Shown: positions 11,186-23,828 of the stretch, in pieces
Numbering within the stretch: the first letter of the stretch is position 1
Layout of the letters: the number at the start of each line of letters is the position of its first letter
Source: Leguminivora glycinivorella
Taxonomy: Eukaryota > Arthropoda > Insecta > Lepidoptera > Tortricidae
Direction: 5' to 3'
Assembly (NCBI RefSeq): GCF_023078275.1
Contig: NC_062993.1
Location: 1 to 64,000 of the forward strand
Length of the DNA stretch: 64,000 bases
Position numbers and translations under genes: made by a program
The notes under the pieces: model-generated
What the model saw: only the letters and a program-made list of their open reading frames with translations
Databases searched by the model: none
What the model was told of the DNA's origin: nothing

Positions 11186-12945
11186 GTCATTTTTAACCCA
11201 TAGTGTCATTCTGACAGATATTAACTCAAAATGATATTTTAACATTTTGTTCAAAAATTTGATTTTAGTCACTGTCTTAGTATAAGACTGCATTAAAAGT
11301 GAAATTTAACAGATTTTATGTAAAAATGACATTTTTTATATTATCTCGGAAACGTTAAGAGCTAGCTCCAAAATAATGCGATTTTTGATCATTTCACACC
11401 CTATAGGGTGTGAGTTTATCGAAATCTGTAAAGGTATTTTTCGATATGTCAAAATCTATCAAAATGTCAATTTTGAAAAAAAAGTTGTCCAAAAATAAAA
11501 AAAAATGTCATTTTGATACGGAAACATATAACTCGTGTGGTACTAAAGTACCACCGACAGTCAAATCTGAAGTCCATTTTCAGATATCTCAAACCGTTTC
11601 TGAGCTATGACGTCTTAAAGTTGACAGATTTTTAGAAAATGACACAAGTTCACAGTTTTTGGCCTAAGGTGTCGCTTGGGCTAATTTATTGGCCAAATGA
11701 CGTGGAGTTTTGACAGTTTTGACACAAGACTGTCACTTTGACAGAATCTTGGCATAAAATGACATTTTTACATTTTTTTTGTGAAAATTATGATTTTTGT
11801 GACATTCTTAATATAAGGTGATATTAAAAGTGCAATTTAACAGATTTTATGCAAAAAATGACATTTTTCATATTATCTCGGAAACGGTAGGAGCTAGCTC
11901 AAAAAATAATGTGATTTTGATCATTTCACACCCGTATGGGTGTGAGTTTATCGAAATCTGTAAAGGTATTTTTCGATATGTCAAAATCTGTCACCTTTTG
12001 TCCAAAATTAAAAAAAAAGTCATTTTGATACGGAAACATATAACTTTTGGTTGTAACAAAATTCTGAAGTCATTTTGATATGCGTCACAGATTTTTACAA
12101 AATGACACTTCAGTTTTTAGCGTCAATGGTCTGAATTTAGGTAACATGGAGTTTTTGAAGAGTTTTTATAGAATGACTGTCACTTTCGACAAATCTTAAG
12201 TAAAATCATTATTTTTACATTTTTTGCAAAAAATTATGATTTTCTGGTGACACACAAGTATAAGTCGTAAAAGTGCATTTAACAGATTTTATGCAAAATG
12301 ACATTTTTCATATTATTCGAAACGGTAGGAGCTAGCTCAAAAATAATGTGATTTTTGATCATTTCACACCCATAGGGTGTGAGCCCCATCTGTGCTCCTG
12401 TAAAGGAGCTTTTTGATATGTCCAAATCTGTCAAAATGTCTATTTTGAAAAAGTTGTCCAAAATTTACGGAAACATAACTCGTGTGGCACTAAAAGTACC
12501 ACCGACAGTTTCCGAATCTGAAGTCCATTTTTCCGATACTCTGTAACCGTTTCTGAGTTATCACGTCTTGAAGTTGACAGATTTTTAAATTCACAGTTTT
12601 TGGCCCAAGGTGTCGCTAAATTGGCCAAATGACAAATGGAATTTTTAACAGTTTTTACACAAAGACTGTCTTTGGACAGATTTTTGACATTTTAACATTT
12701 TTTGTAGAAAATTATGATTTTAGTAAATATGCTTGTATAGGTCGATATTAAAACTTGTTCAAAAATGTAATGCGTCATGTTACAGACAAAGTGGGAATCA
12801 TAATTTATTCTGTAACTATGTTCCTGAGCCAAAAAATGAATTTCGTCATTTATTTAAATCTTGTTAATTTATTGTCAAACTTAACAGATCTTGTGTTCAA
12901 AAACATGTTAATACATTTTTTGTAGAAAATTTATCTTAGTCATTC
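11186..12945 (+). repeat. Satellite array, left arm copy 3, degrading toward the fold point
   Basis: Ordinary monomers to about 11,990, then increasingly damaged ones: phrases of the monomer remain in order but with many deletions and substitutions that occur in no other copy. The last recognisable + orientation phrase is near 12,935; the next bases read as the reverse complement of the monomer. Confidence 0.8.
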
Positions 12946-14025
12946 TTATTTGGCCAATAAATTAGAAATGTGAGCTATCGACACTTTGGCCAAAAACTGT
13001 GAATTTGTGTCATTTTTGTAAAAATCTGTCAACTTCAAGACGTCATATTCTAAAAATCGATAGCTCAGAAACGGTTTGAGATATCTGAAAATGGACTTCA
13101 GATTTGGACTGTCGGTGGTACTTTAGTACCACACGAGTTATATGTTTCCGTATCAAAATGACTTTTTTTTTTAATTTTTTGGACAACTTTTTTTTTCAAA
13201 ATTGACATTTTGACAGATTTTGACATATCGAAAAATACCTTTACAGATTTCGATAAACTCACACCCTACGGGTGTGAAATGATCAAAAATCACATTATTT
13301 TTGAGCTAGCTCCTACCGTTTCCGAGATAATATGAAAAATGTCATTTTTGCATAAAATCTGTTAAATTGCACTTTTAATATCACCTTATATTAAGAATGT
13401 GACAAAAATCATAATTTTCTACAAAAATGTAAAAATGTCATTTTATGCCAAGATTCTGTCAAAGTGACAGTCTTGTGTCAAAACTGTCAAAACTCCACGT
13501 CATTTGACCAATAAATTAGCAAGCGACACCTTAGGCCAAAAACTGTGAACTTGTGTCATTTTCTAAAAATCTATCAACTATAAGACGTCATAGGTCAGAA
13601 ACGGTTTGAGATATCTGAAAATGGACTTCAGATTTGGACTGTCGGTGGTACTTTAGTACCACACGAGTTATATGTTTCCGTATCAAAATGACATTTTTTT
13701 TTAATTTTTGGACAACTTTTTTTTCAAAATTGACATTTTGATAGATTTTGACATATCGAAAAATACCTTTACAGATTTCGATAAACTCACACCCTTAGGG
13801 TGTGAAATGATCAAAAATCGCATTATTTTTGAGCTAGCTCTTAACGTTTCCGAGATAATATAAAAAATGTCATTTTTGCATAAAATCTGTTAAATTTCAC
13901 TTTTTAATGCAGTCTTATACTAAGACAGTGACTAAAATCAAATTTTTTTGAACAAAATGTTAAAATATCATTTTGAGTTAATATCTGTCAGAATGACACT
14001 ATGGGTTAAAAATGACAAAGTGGGT
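12946..14025 (-). repeat. Satellite array, first inverted block (right arm)
   Basis: About two ~530-bp monomers in reverse orientation, beginning with TTTGGCCAATAAATTAG. Hairpin loops read TAC and TTA, the reverse complements of GTA and TAA in the left arm. From here to 27,776 all repeat classes are inverted relative to 1-12,945. Confidence 0.9.
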
Positions 14026-14770
14026 CAAACTGTTAAATTAACATTTTCTGTCAAAACTGTCAAAATGACATGTTTGATCAAAACTGTCAAAATGATATTT
14101 TGAGAAACACTGTCAAAATGACATTTTAGTTCAAAACTGTCAAATTGACATTTTCTGTCAAAACTGTCAAAATGATGTTTTCTGTCAAAACTGTCAAATT
14201 GACATTTTCTGTCAAAACTGTCAAAATGTCGTTTGGTCAAAACTGTCAAAATGATGTTTTCTGTCAAAACTGTCAAATTGACATTTTCTGTCAAAACTGT
14301 CAAAATGACGTTTGGTCAAAACTGTCAAATTGACATTTTCTGTCAAAACTGTCAAAATGATGTTTTCTGTCAAAACTGTCAAATTGACATTTTCTGTCAA
14401 AACTGTCAAAATGATGTTTTTTGTCAAAACTGTCAAATTGACATTTTCTGTCAAAACTGTCAAAATGATGTTTTCTGTCAAAACTGTCAAATTGACATTT
14501 TCTGTCAAAACTGTCAAAATGACGTTTGGTCAAAACTGTCAAATTGACATTTTCTGTCAAAACTGTCAAAATGATGTTTTCTGTCTAAACTATCAAATTG
14601 ACATTTTCCGTAAAAACTGTCAAAATTACATGTTTGCTCAAAACTGTCAAATTGACATTTTCTGTCAAAACTGTCAAAATGATGTTTTCTGTCAAAACTG
14701 TCAAAATGATGTTTTCTGTGAAAACTGTCAAATTGACTTTTTCTGTCAAAACTGTCAAAATCTGTCAATT
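14026..14770 (-). repeat. 27-bp TGACAG minisatellite, right arm copy 1
   Basis: Inverted copy of the array described at 3,920. It appears identical in content and length to those at 20,371 and 26,295, as judged from identical frame translations across all three. Confidence 0.95.
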
Positions 14771-15503
14771 ATCATTAAGATAAATAATATTATGAAAAGA
14801 AATGACATCATTTATAACCAAAACCAAACATGACAAAAGTCTGTCAAATTTGACAGTTTGACAGATACTGTCAACAACAATTATAACATATTAATTTTAC
14901 ACCAATATATACATACAAAATATGAAAATTCCATCAAAACTATAAAAACACAACTTTGTATGAAAATTGGTCAAGTGCGAGTCGGATTTTACGTTTTCCA
15001 TACTAATCGCTCATGAGCGCCTAAATTTTTGAGATAGCAATCATTTAGTACAAAATAGTAAAAGTTTGCTATTTTTGGTACATTCATGACGTTATATCTC
15101 GGAAACGGTAAGAGATAGAGCAAAATGGACTTCAGATTTGGGCTTTCGGTGGCACGTTAGTGCCACACGAATATTATGTTTTCGTATATATAGACCTTTT
15201 TTTGGATCGATTTGGACAAAAAAAAATTTTTGAAATAATCTAACCGGGTCTAAAATTTTTGTTTATTATCCGATTTTCATGAAAAAAATTGCATTCGATG
15301 CAGAATTACTTAAATTTTGGGGTAGCTATAAATCCAACACCCTTAAAAGAAAACCAAAGCGGAGAAAAAAAAAACAAAAACAAATGTATGGGAGGTACCA
15401 GACGCAGGAACATTTCCACCCAAAAGCGAAAAACCATAGATAGATCATGTAAAATAAAGCCCCTATACCAAGTTTGAAAGAAATCTACCGAGGACGGTAC
15501 CTA
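14771..15503 (-). repeat. ~720-bp telomere-adjacent segment, right arm copy 1
   Basis: Inverted copy of the segment at 3,179, ending GAGGACGGTACCTATAACC directly against the CCTAA array. Confidence 0.85.
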
Positions 15504-16591
15504 TAACCTAACCTAACCTAACCTAACCTAACCTAACCTAACCTAACCTAACCTAACCTAACCTAACCTAACCTAACCTAACCTAACCTAACCTAACCTA
15601 ACCTAACCTAACCTAACCTAACCTAACCTAACCTAACCTAACCTAACCTAACCTAACCTAACCTAACCTAACCTAACCTAACCTAACCTAACCTAACCTA
15701 ACCTAACCTAACCTAACCTAACCTAACCTAACCTAACCTAACCTAACCTAACCTAACCTAACCTAACCTAACCTAACCTAACCTAACCTAACCTAACCTA
15801 ACCTAACCTAACCTAACCTAACCTAACCTAACCTAACCTAACCTAACCTAACCTAACCTAACCTAACCTAACCTAACCTAACCTAACCTAACCTAACCTA
15901 ACCTAACCTAACCTAACCTAACCTAACCTAACCTAACCTAACCTAACCTAACCTAACCTAACCTAAACTAACCTAACCTAACCTAACCTAACCTAACCTA
16001 ACCTAACCTAACCTAACCTAACCTAACCTAACCTAACCTAACCTAACCTAACCTAACCTAACCTAACCTAACCTAACCTAACCTAACCTAACCTAACCTA
16101 ACCTAACCTAACCTAACCTAACCTAACCTAACCTAACCTAACCTAACCTAACCTAACCTAACCTAACCTAACCTAACCTAACCTAACCTAACCTAACCTA
16201 ACCTAACCTAACCTAACCTAACCTAACCTAACCTAACCTAACCTAACCTAACCTAACCTAACCTAACCTAACCTAACCTAACCCTAACCTAACCTAACCT
16301 AACCTAACCTAACCTAACCTAACCTAACCTAACCTAACCTAACCTAACCTAACCTAACCTAACCTAACCTAACCTAACCTAACCTAACCTAACCTAACCT
16401 AACCTAACCTAACCTAACCTAACCTAACCTAACCTAACCTAACCTAACCTAACCTAACCTAACCTAACCTAACCTAACCTAACCTAACCTAACCTAACCT
16501 AACCTAACCTAACCTAACCTAACCTAACCTAACCTAACCTAACCTAACCTAACCTAACCTAACCTAACCTAACCTAACCTAACCTAACCTA
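15504..16591 (-). repeat. (CCTAA)n telomeric array, right arm 1
   Basis: About 1.1 kb of almost perfect CCTAA, with only isolated variants (AAACTAACC near 15,965, one extra C near 16,283). TTAGG is on the - strand and runs toward 12.9 kb, as expected for a left chromosome end. Confidence 0.97.
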
Positions 16592-17395
16592 AAAAAAAGT
16601 GGGTAAAAAAATGAAAAAGTGGGTAAAAAATGAAAAAGTGGGTAAAAAATGAAAAAGTGGGTAAAAAATGAAAAAGTGGGTAAAAAATGAAAAAGTGGGT
16701 AAAAAATGAAAAAGTGGGTCAAAAATGAAAAAGTGGGTCAAAAAAAAAAAAAAAGTGTGTAAAATGAAAAATTGGGTCAAAAATGAAAAAGTGGGTAAAA
16801 AATGAAAAAGTGGGTAAAAAATGAAAAAGTGGGTCAAAAATGAAAAAGTGGGTCAAAAACGAAAGTGTGTCTAAAATGAAAAATTGTGTCAAAAATGAAA
16901 AAGTGGGTCAAAAATGAAAAAGTGATTCAAAAATGAAAAGTTCGGTGAAAAATGAAAAAGTGGGTCAAAAATGAAAAAGTGGTCAAAAATGAAAAAGTGG
17001 GTGAAAAATGGAAAAGTTGGTCAAAAATGAAAAAGTGGGTCAAAAATGAAAAAGTGGTCAAAAACGAAAAAGTGTCTAAAATGAAAAATTGGGTCAAAAA
17101 TGAAAAAGTGGGTCAAAAATGAAAAAGTGAGTCAAAAATGAAGTTCGGTGAAAAATTAAAAAGTGGGTCAAAAATGAGAAAGTGGTCAAAAATGAAAAAG
17201 TGGGTGAAAAATGAAAAAGTGAGTCGAAAATGAAAAAGTGGGTGAAAAAAATGTGAGTGAAAAATGAAAAAGTGGGTCAAAAATGGAAAAGTGGGTAAAA
17301 AATGAAAAAATGGGTCAAAAATGAAAAAGTGGGTGAAAAATGAGAAAGTGGGTCTAAAATGAAAAAGTGGGTCAAAAATGAAAAAGTGGGTTGGT
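16592..17395 (-). repeat. 19-bp minisatellite, right arm 1
   Basis: Reverse-complement copies of the 19-bp unit (AAAAATGAAAAAGTGGGTC and relatives) next to the CCTAA array. Confidence 0.9.
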
Positions 17396-20369
17396 TTGCT
17401 CACTGTCAACCTAACACGCTCCCCTCGCTTCGCTCGTCGTCGCACCTAAACGGACTCTGTCACATATAAGTTTTCTGAGTAGCATGGGTATTTTATCTAA
17501 TGGGGGGGAAAAAAAAACATTTTTTCAATTTCCAAATTGTTATTTTGACAGATTTCGATAAATCGATAGTCACATTATTTTTGAGCTAGCTCTTACCGTT
17601 TCCGAGATAATATGAAAAATGACATTTTTGCATAAAATCTGTTAAATAGCACTTTTTATGTCGTCTTGTACTAAGAATGTTACTAAAATCTTAATTTTCT
17701 ACAAAAAATATTAAAATGGCATTTTGAGACAAAAATCTATCAAAGTGACAAAATTCCATGTCATTTGGCCAATAAATTAACAAACGGCACCTTGGACCAA
17801 AAGCTGTGAACTTGTGTCATATTCTAAAAATCTGTCAAATTCAGAATGTCATAGCTCAGGAACGGTTATAGTTAGAATAAAATTATTTTCACATTCCCAC
17901 TTCTTATATGTTTCTGTATCAGACTGACATTATTTTTTTCATTTTTGAACAACTTTTTTTCAAAATTGACATTTTGACAGATTTTGGCATATCGAAAAAT
18001 ACCTTTACAGATTTCGATAAACTCACACCCTTAGGGTGTGAAATGATCAAAAATCGCATTATTTTTGAGCTAGCTCTTACCGTTTCCGAGATAATACGAA
18101 AAATGTCATTTTTGCTTAAAATCTGATAAATTGCACTTTTAATATCGACTTATACTAAGCATGTTACTAAAATCATAATTTTCTACAAAAAATGTTAAAA
18201 TGTCATTTTGAGCTTAAAATCTGTCAAAGGAACAGTCTTGTGTAAAAACTGTTAAAATTCCATGTCATTTGGCCAATAAATTAGAAAACGACACTTAGGC
18301 CAAAAACTGTGAATTTGTAAAAATCTGTCAACTTCAAGACGTGATAGCTCAGAAACGGTTACAGATATCGGAAAATGGACTTCAGATTCGGACTGTCGGT
18401 GGTACTTTAGTACCACACGAGTTATATGTTTCCGTATCAAAATGACATTATTTTTTTTTTTTAATTTTGGACTACTTTTTTTTTCAAAATAGACATTTTG
18501 ACAGATTTTGACATATCGAAAAATACCTTTACAGATTTCGATAAACTCACACCCTAGGGGTGTGAAATGATCAAAAATCGCATTATTTTTGAGCTAGCTC
18601 CTACCGTTTCCGAGATAATACGAAAAATGTCATTTTTGCTTAAAATCTGATAAATTGCACTTTTAATATCGACTTATACTAAGCATGTTACTAAAATCAT
18701 AATTTTCTACAAAAAATGTTAAAATGTCATTTTGAGCTTAAAATCTGTCAAAGGAACAGTCTTGTGTAAAAACTGTTAAAATTCCATGTCATTTGGCCAA
18801 TAAATTAGAAAACGACACTTAGGCCAAAAACTGTGAATTTGTGTCATTTTGTAAAAATCTGTCAACTTCAAGACGTGATAGCTCAGAAACGGTTTGAGAT
18901 ATCGGAAAATGGACTTCAGATTCGGACTGTCGGTGGTACTTTAGTACCACACGAGTTATATGTTTCCGTATCAAAATGACTTTTTTTTTTTAATTTTGGA
19001 CAACTTTTTTTCAAAATTGACATTTTGACAGATTTTGACATATCGAAAAATACCTTTACAGATTTCGATAAACTCACACCCTACGGGTGTGAAATGATCA
19101 AAAATCACATTATTTTTGAGCTAGCTCCTACCGTTTCCGAGATAATACGAAAAATGTCATTTTTGCTTAAAATCTGATAAATTGCACTTTTAATATCGAC
19201 TTATACTAAGCATGTTACAGAAAATCATAATTTTTTACAAAAAATGTTAAAATGTCATTTTGAGCTTAAAATCTGTCAAAGTAACAGTCTTGTGTAAAAA
19301 CTGTTAAAATTCCATGTTATTTGGCCAATAAATTAGAAAACGACACTTTGGCCAAAAACTGTGAATTTGTGTCATTTTGTAAAAATCTGTCAACTTCAAG
19401 ACGCGATAGCTCAGAAACGGTTTGAGATATCTGAAAATGGACTTCAGATTTGGACTGTCGGTGGTACTTTAGTACCACACGAGTTATATGTTTCCGTATC
19501 AAAATGACTTTTTTTTTTTAATTTTGGACAACTTTTTTTTCAAAATTGACATTTTGACAGATTTTGACATATCGAAAAATACCTTTACAGATTTCGATAA
19601 ACTCACACCCTACGGGTGTGAAATGATCAAAAATCACATTATTTTTGAGCTAGCTCCTACCGTTTCCGAGATAATATGAAAAATGTCATTTTTGCATAAA
19701 ATCTGTTAAATTGCACTTTTAATATCACCTTATATTAAGAATGTGACAAAAATCATAATTTTCTACAAAAAATGTAAAAATGTCATTTTATGCCAAGATT
19801 CTGTCAAAGTGACAGTCTTGTGTCAAAACTGTCAAAACTCCACGTCATTTGACCAATAAATTAGCAAGCGACACCTTAGGCCAAAAACTGTGAACTTGTG
19901 TCATTTTCTAAAAATCTATCAACTATAAGACGTCATAGGTCAGAAACGGTTTGAGATATCTGAAAATGGACTTCAGATTTGGACTGTCGGTGGTACTTTA
20001 GTACCACACGAGTTATATGTTTCCGTATCAAAATGACATTTTTTTTTAATTTTTGGACAACTTTTTTTTTCAAAATTGACATTTTGATAGATTTTGACAT
20101 ATCGAAAAATACCTTTACAGATTTCGATAAACTCACACCCTTAGGGTGTGAAATGATCAAAAATCGCATTATTTTTGAGCTAGCTCTTAACGTTTCCGAG
20201 ATAATATAAAAAATGTCATTTTTGCATAAAATCTGTTAAATTTCACTTTTAATGCAGTCTTATACTAAGACAGTGACTAAAATCAATTTTTTTTGAACAA
20301 AATGTTAAAATATCATTTTGAGTTAATATCTGTCAGAATGACACTATGGGTTAAAAATGACAAAGTGGG
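17396..20369 (-). repeat. ~530-bp satellite array, right arm 1
   Basis: Inverted monomers; starts with the GC-rich boundary piece (TTCGCTCGTCGTCGCACC). It is about one monomer longer than the equivalent block at 23,829-26,294. Confidence 0.9.
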
Positions 20370-21115
20370 TCAAACTGTTAAATTAACATTTTCTGTCAAA
20401 ACTGTCAAAATGACATGTTTGATCAAAACTGTCAAAATGATATTTTGAGAAACACTGTCAAAATGACATTTTAGTTCAAAACTGTCAAATTGACATTTTC
20501 TGTCAAAACTGTCAAAATGATGTTTTCTGTCAAAACTGTCAAATTGACATTTTCTGTCAAAACTGTCAAAATGTCGTTTGGTCAAAACTGTCAAAATGAT
20601 GTTTTCTGTCAAAACTGTCAAATTGACATTTTCTGTCAAAACTGTCAAAATGACGTTTGGTCAAAACTGTCAAATTGACATTTTCTGTCAAAACTGTCAA
20701 AATGATGTTTTCTGTCAAAACTGTCAAATTGACATTTTCTGTCAAAACTGTCAAAATGATGTTTTTTGTCAAAACTGTCAAATTGACATTTTCTGTCAAA
20801 ACTGTCAAAATGATGTTTTCTGTCAAAACTGTCAAATTGACATTTTCTGTCAAAACTGTCAAAATGACGTTTGGTCAAAACTGTCAAATTGACATTTTCT
20901 GTCAAAACTGTCAAAATGATGTTTTCTGTCTAAACTATCAAATTGACATTTTCCGTAAAAACTGTCAAAATTACATGTTTGCTCAAAACTGTCAAATTGA
21001 CATTTTCTGTCAAAACTGTCAAAATGATGTTTTCTGTCAAAACTGTCAAAATGATGTTTTCTGTGAAAACTGTCAAATTGACTTTTTCTGTCAAAACTGT
21101 CAAAATCTGTCAATT
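20370..21115 (-). repeat. 27-bp TGACAG minisatellite, right arm copy 2
   Basis: Matches the copy at 14,026 unit for unit. Confidence 0.95.
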
Positions 21116-21853
21116 ATCATTAAGATAAATAATATTATGAAAAGAAATGACATCATTTATAACCAAAACCAAACATGACAAAAGTCTGTCAAATTTGACA
21201 GTTTGACAGATACTGTCAACAACAATTATAACATATTAATTTTACACCAATATATACATACAAAATATGAAAATTCCATCAAAACTATAAAAACACAACT
21301 TTGTATGAAAATTGGTCAAGTGCGAGTCGGATTTTACGTTTTCCATACTAATCGCTCATGAGCGCCTAAATTTTTGAGATAGCAATCATTTAGTACAAAA
21401 TAGTAAAAGTTTGCTATTTTTGGTACATTCATGACGTTATATCTCGGAAACGGTAAGAGATAGAGCAAAATGGACTTCAGATTTGGGCTTTCGGTGGCAC
21501 GTTAGTGCCACACGAATATTATGTTTTCGTATATATAGACCTTTTTTGGATCGATTTGGACAAAAAAAAATTTTTGAAATAATCTAACCCGGGTCTAAAA
21601 TTTTTGTTTATTATCCGATTTTCATGAAAAAAATTGCATTCGATGCAGAATTACTTAAATTTTGGGGTAGCTATAAATCCAACACCCTTAAAAGAAAACC
21701 AAAGCGGAGAAAAAAAAAAAAAACAAAAACAAATGTATGGGAGGTACCAGACGCAGGAACATTTCCACCCAAAAGCGAAAAACCATAGATAGATCATGTA
21801 AAATAAAGCCCCTATACCAAGTTTGAAAGAAATCTACCGAGGACGGTACCTAT
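21116..21853 (-). repeat. ~720-bp telomere-adjacent segment, right arm copy 2
   Basis: Matches the copy at 14,771 except for lengths of A runs and one extra C in the GGGT phrase near 21,590. Confidence 0.85.
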
Positions 21854-23011
21854 AACCTAACCTAACCTAACCTAACCTAACCTAACCTAACCTAACCTAA
21901 CCTAACCTAACCTAACCTAACCTAACCTAACCTAACCTAACCTAACCTAACCTAACCTAACCTAACCTAACCTAACCTAACCTAACCTAACCTAACCTAA
22001 CCTAACCTAACCTAACCTAACCTAACCTAACCTAACCTAACCTAACCTAACCTAACCTAACCTAACCTAACCTAACCTAACCTAACCTAACCTAACCTAA
22101 CCTAACCTAACCTAACCTAACCTAACCTAACCTAACCTAACCTAACCTAACCTAACCTAACCTAACCTAACCTAACCTAACCTAACCTAACCTAACCTAA
22201 CCCTAACCTAACCTAACCTAACCTAACCTAACCTAACCTAACCTAACCTAACCTAACCTAACCTAACCTAACCTAACCTAACCTAACCTAACCTAACCTA
22301 ACCTAACCTAACCTAACCTAACCTAACCTAACCTAACCTAACCTAACCTAACCTAACCTAACCTAACCTAACCTAACCTAACCTAACCTAACCTAACCTA
22401 ACCTAACCTAACCTAACCTAACCTAACCTAACCTAACCTAACCTAACCTAACCTAACCTAACCTAACCTAACCTAACCTAACCTAACCTAACCTAACCTA
22501 ACCTAACCTAACCTAACCTAACCTAACCTAACCTAACCTAACCTAACCTAACCTAACCTAACCCTAACCTAACCTAACCTAACCTAACCTAACCTAACCT
22601 AACCTAACCTAACCTAACCTAACCCCTAACCTAACCTAACCTAACCTAACCTAACCTAACCTAACCTAACCTAACCTAACCTAACCTAACCTAACCTAAC
22701 CTAACCTAACCTAACCTAACCTAACCTAACCTAACCTAACCTAACCTAACCTAACCTAACCTAACCTAACCTAACCTAACCTAACCTAACCTAACCTAAC
22801 CTAACCTAACCCTAACCTAACCTAACCTAACCTAACCCTAACCTAACCTAACCTAACCTAACCTAACCTAACCTAACCTAACCTAACCTAACCTAACCTA
22901 ACCTAACCTAACCTAACCTAACCTAACCTAACCTAACCTAACCTAACCTAACCTAACCTAACCTAACCTAACCTAACCTAACCTAACCTAACCTAACCTA
23001 ACCTAACCTAA
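21854..23011 (-). repeat. (CCTAA)n telomeric array, right arm 2
   Basis: About 1.16 kb of nearly perfect CCTAA; the few variants are extra C residues (22,200, 22,560, 22,622, 22,810, 22,837). Confidence 0.97.
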
Positions 23012-23828
23012 AAGTGGGTAAAAAATGAAGTGGGTAAAAAAATGAAAAAGTGGGTGAAAAAAAAAATGAAAAAGTGGGTAAAAAATGAAAAAGTGGGTAA
23101 AAAATGAAAAAGTGGGTAAAAAATGAAAAAGTGGGTAAAAAATGAAAAAGTGGGTCAAAAATGAAAAAGTGGGTCAAAAACGAAAAAAAAAAAGTGTGTA
23201 AAATGAAAATTGGGTCAAAAATGAAAAAGTGGGTAAAAAATGAAAAAGTGGGTAAAAAATGAAAAAGTGGGTCAAAAATGAAAAAGTGGGTCAAAAACGA
23301 AAGTGTGTCTAAAATGAAAAATTGTGTCAAAAATGAAAAAGTGGGTCAAAAATGAAAAAGTGATTCAAAAATGAAAAGTTCGGTGAAAAATGAAAAAGTG
23401 GGTCAAAAATGAAAAAGTGGTCAAAAATGAAAAAGTGGGTGAAAAATGGAAAAGTTGGTCAAAAATGAAAAAGTGGGTCAAAAATGAAAAAGTGGTCAAA
23501 AACGAAAAAGTGTCTAAAATGAAAAATTGGGTCAAAAATGAAAAAGTGGGTCAAAAATGAAAAAGTGAGTCAAAAATGAAGTTCGGTGAAAAATTAAAAA
23601 GTGGGTCAAAAATGAGAAAGTGGTCAAAAATGAAAAAGTGGGTGAAAAATGAAAAAGTGAGTCGAAAATGTAAAAGTGGGTGAAAAATGTGAGTGAAAAA
23701 TTAAAAAGTGGGTCAAAAATGGAAAAGTGGGTAAAAAATGAAAAAATGGGTCAAAAATGAAAAAGTGGGTGAAAAATGAGAAAGTGGGTCTAAAATGAAA
23801 AAGTGGGTCAAAAATGAAAAAGTGGGTT
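23012..23828 (-). repeat. 19-bp minisatellite, right arm 2
   Basis: Inverted 19-bp units whose order of variants parallels the block at 16,592, so the two were copied as part of the larger unit. Confidence 0.9.
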
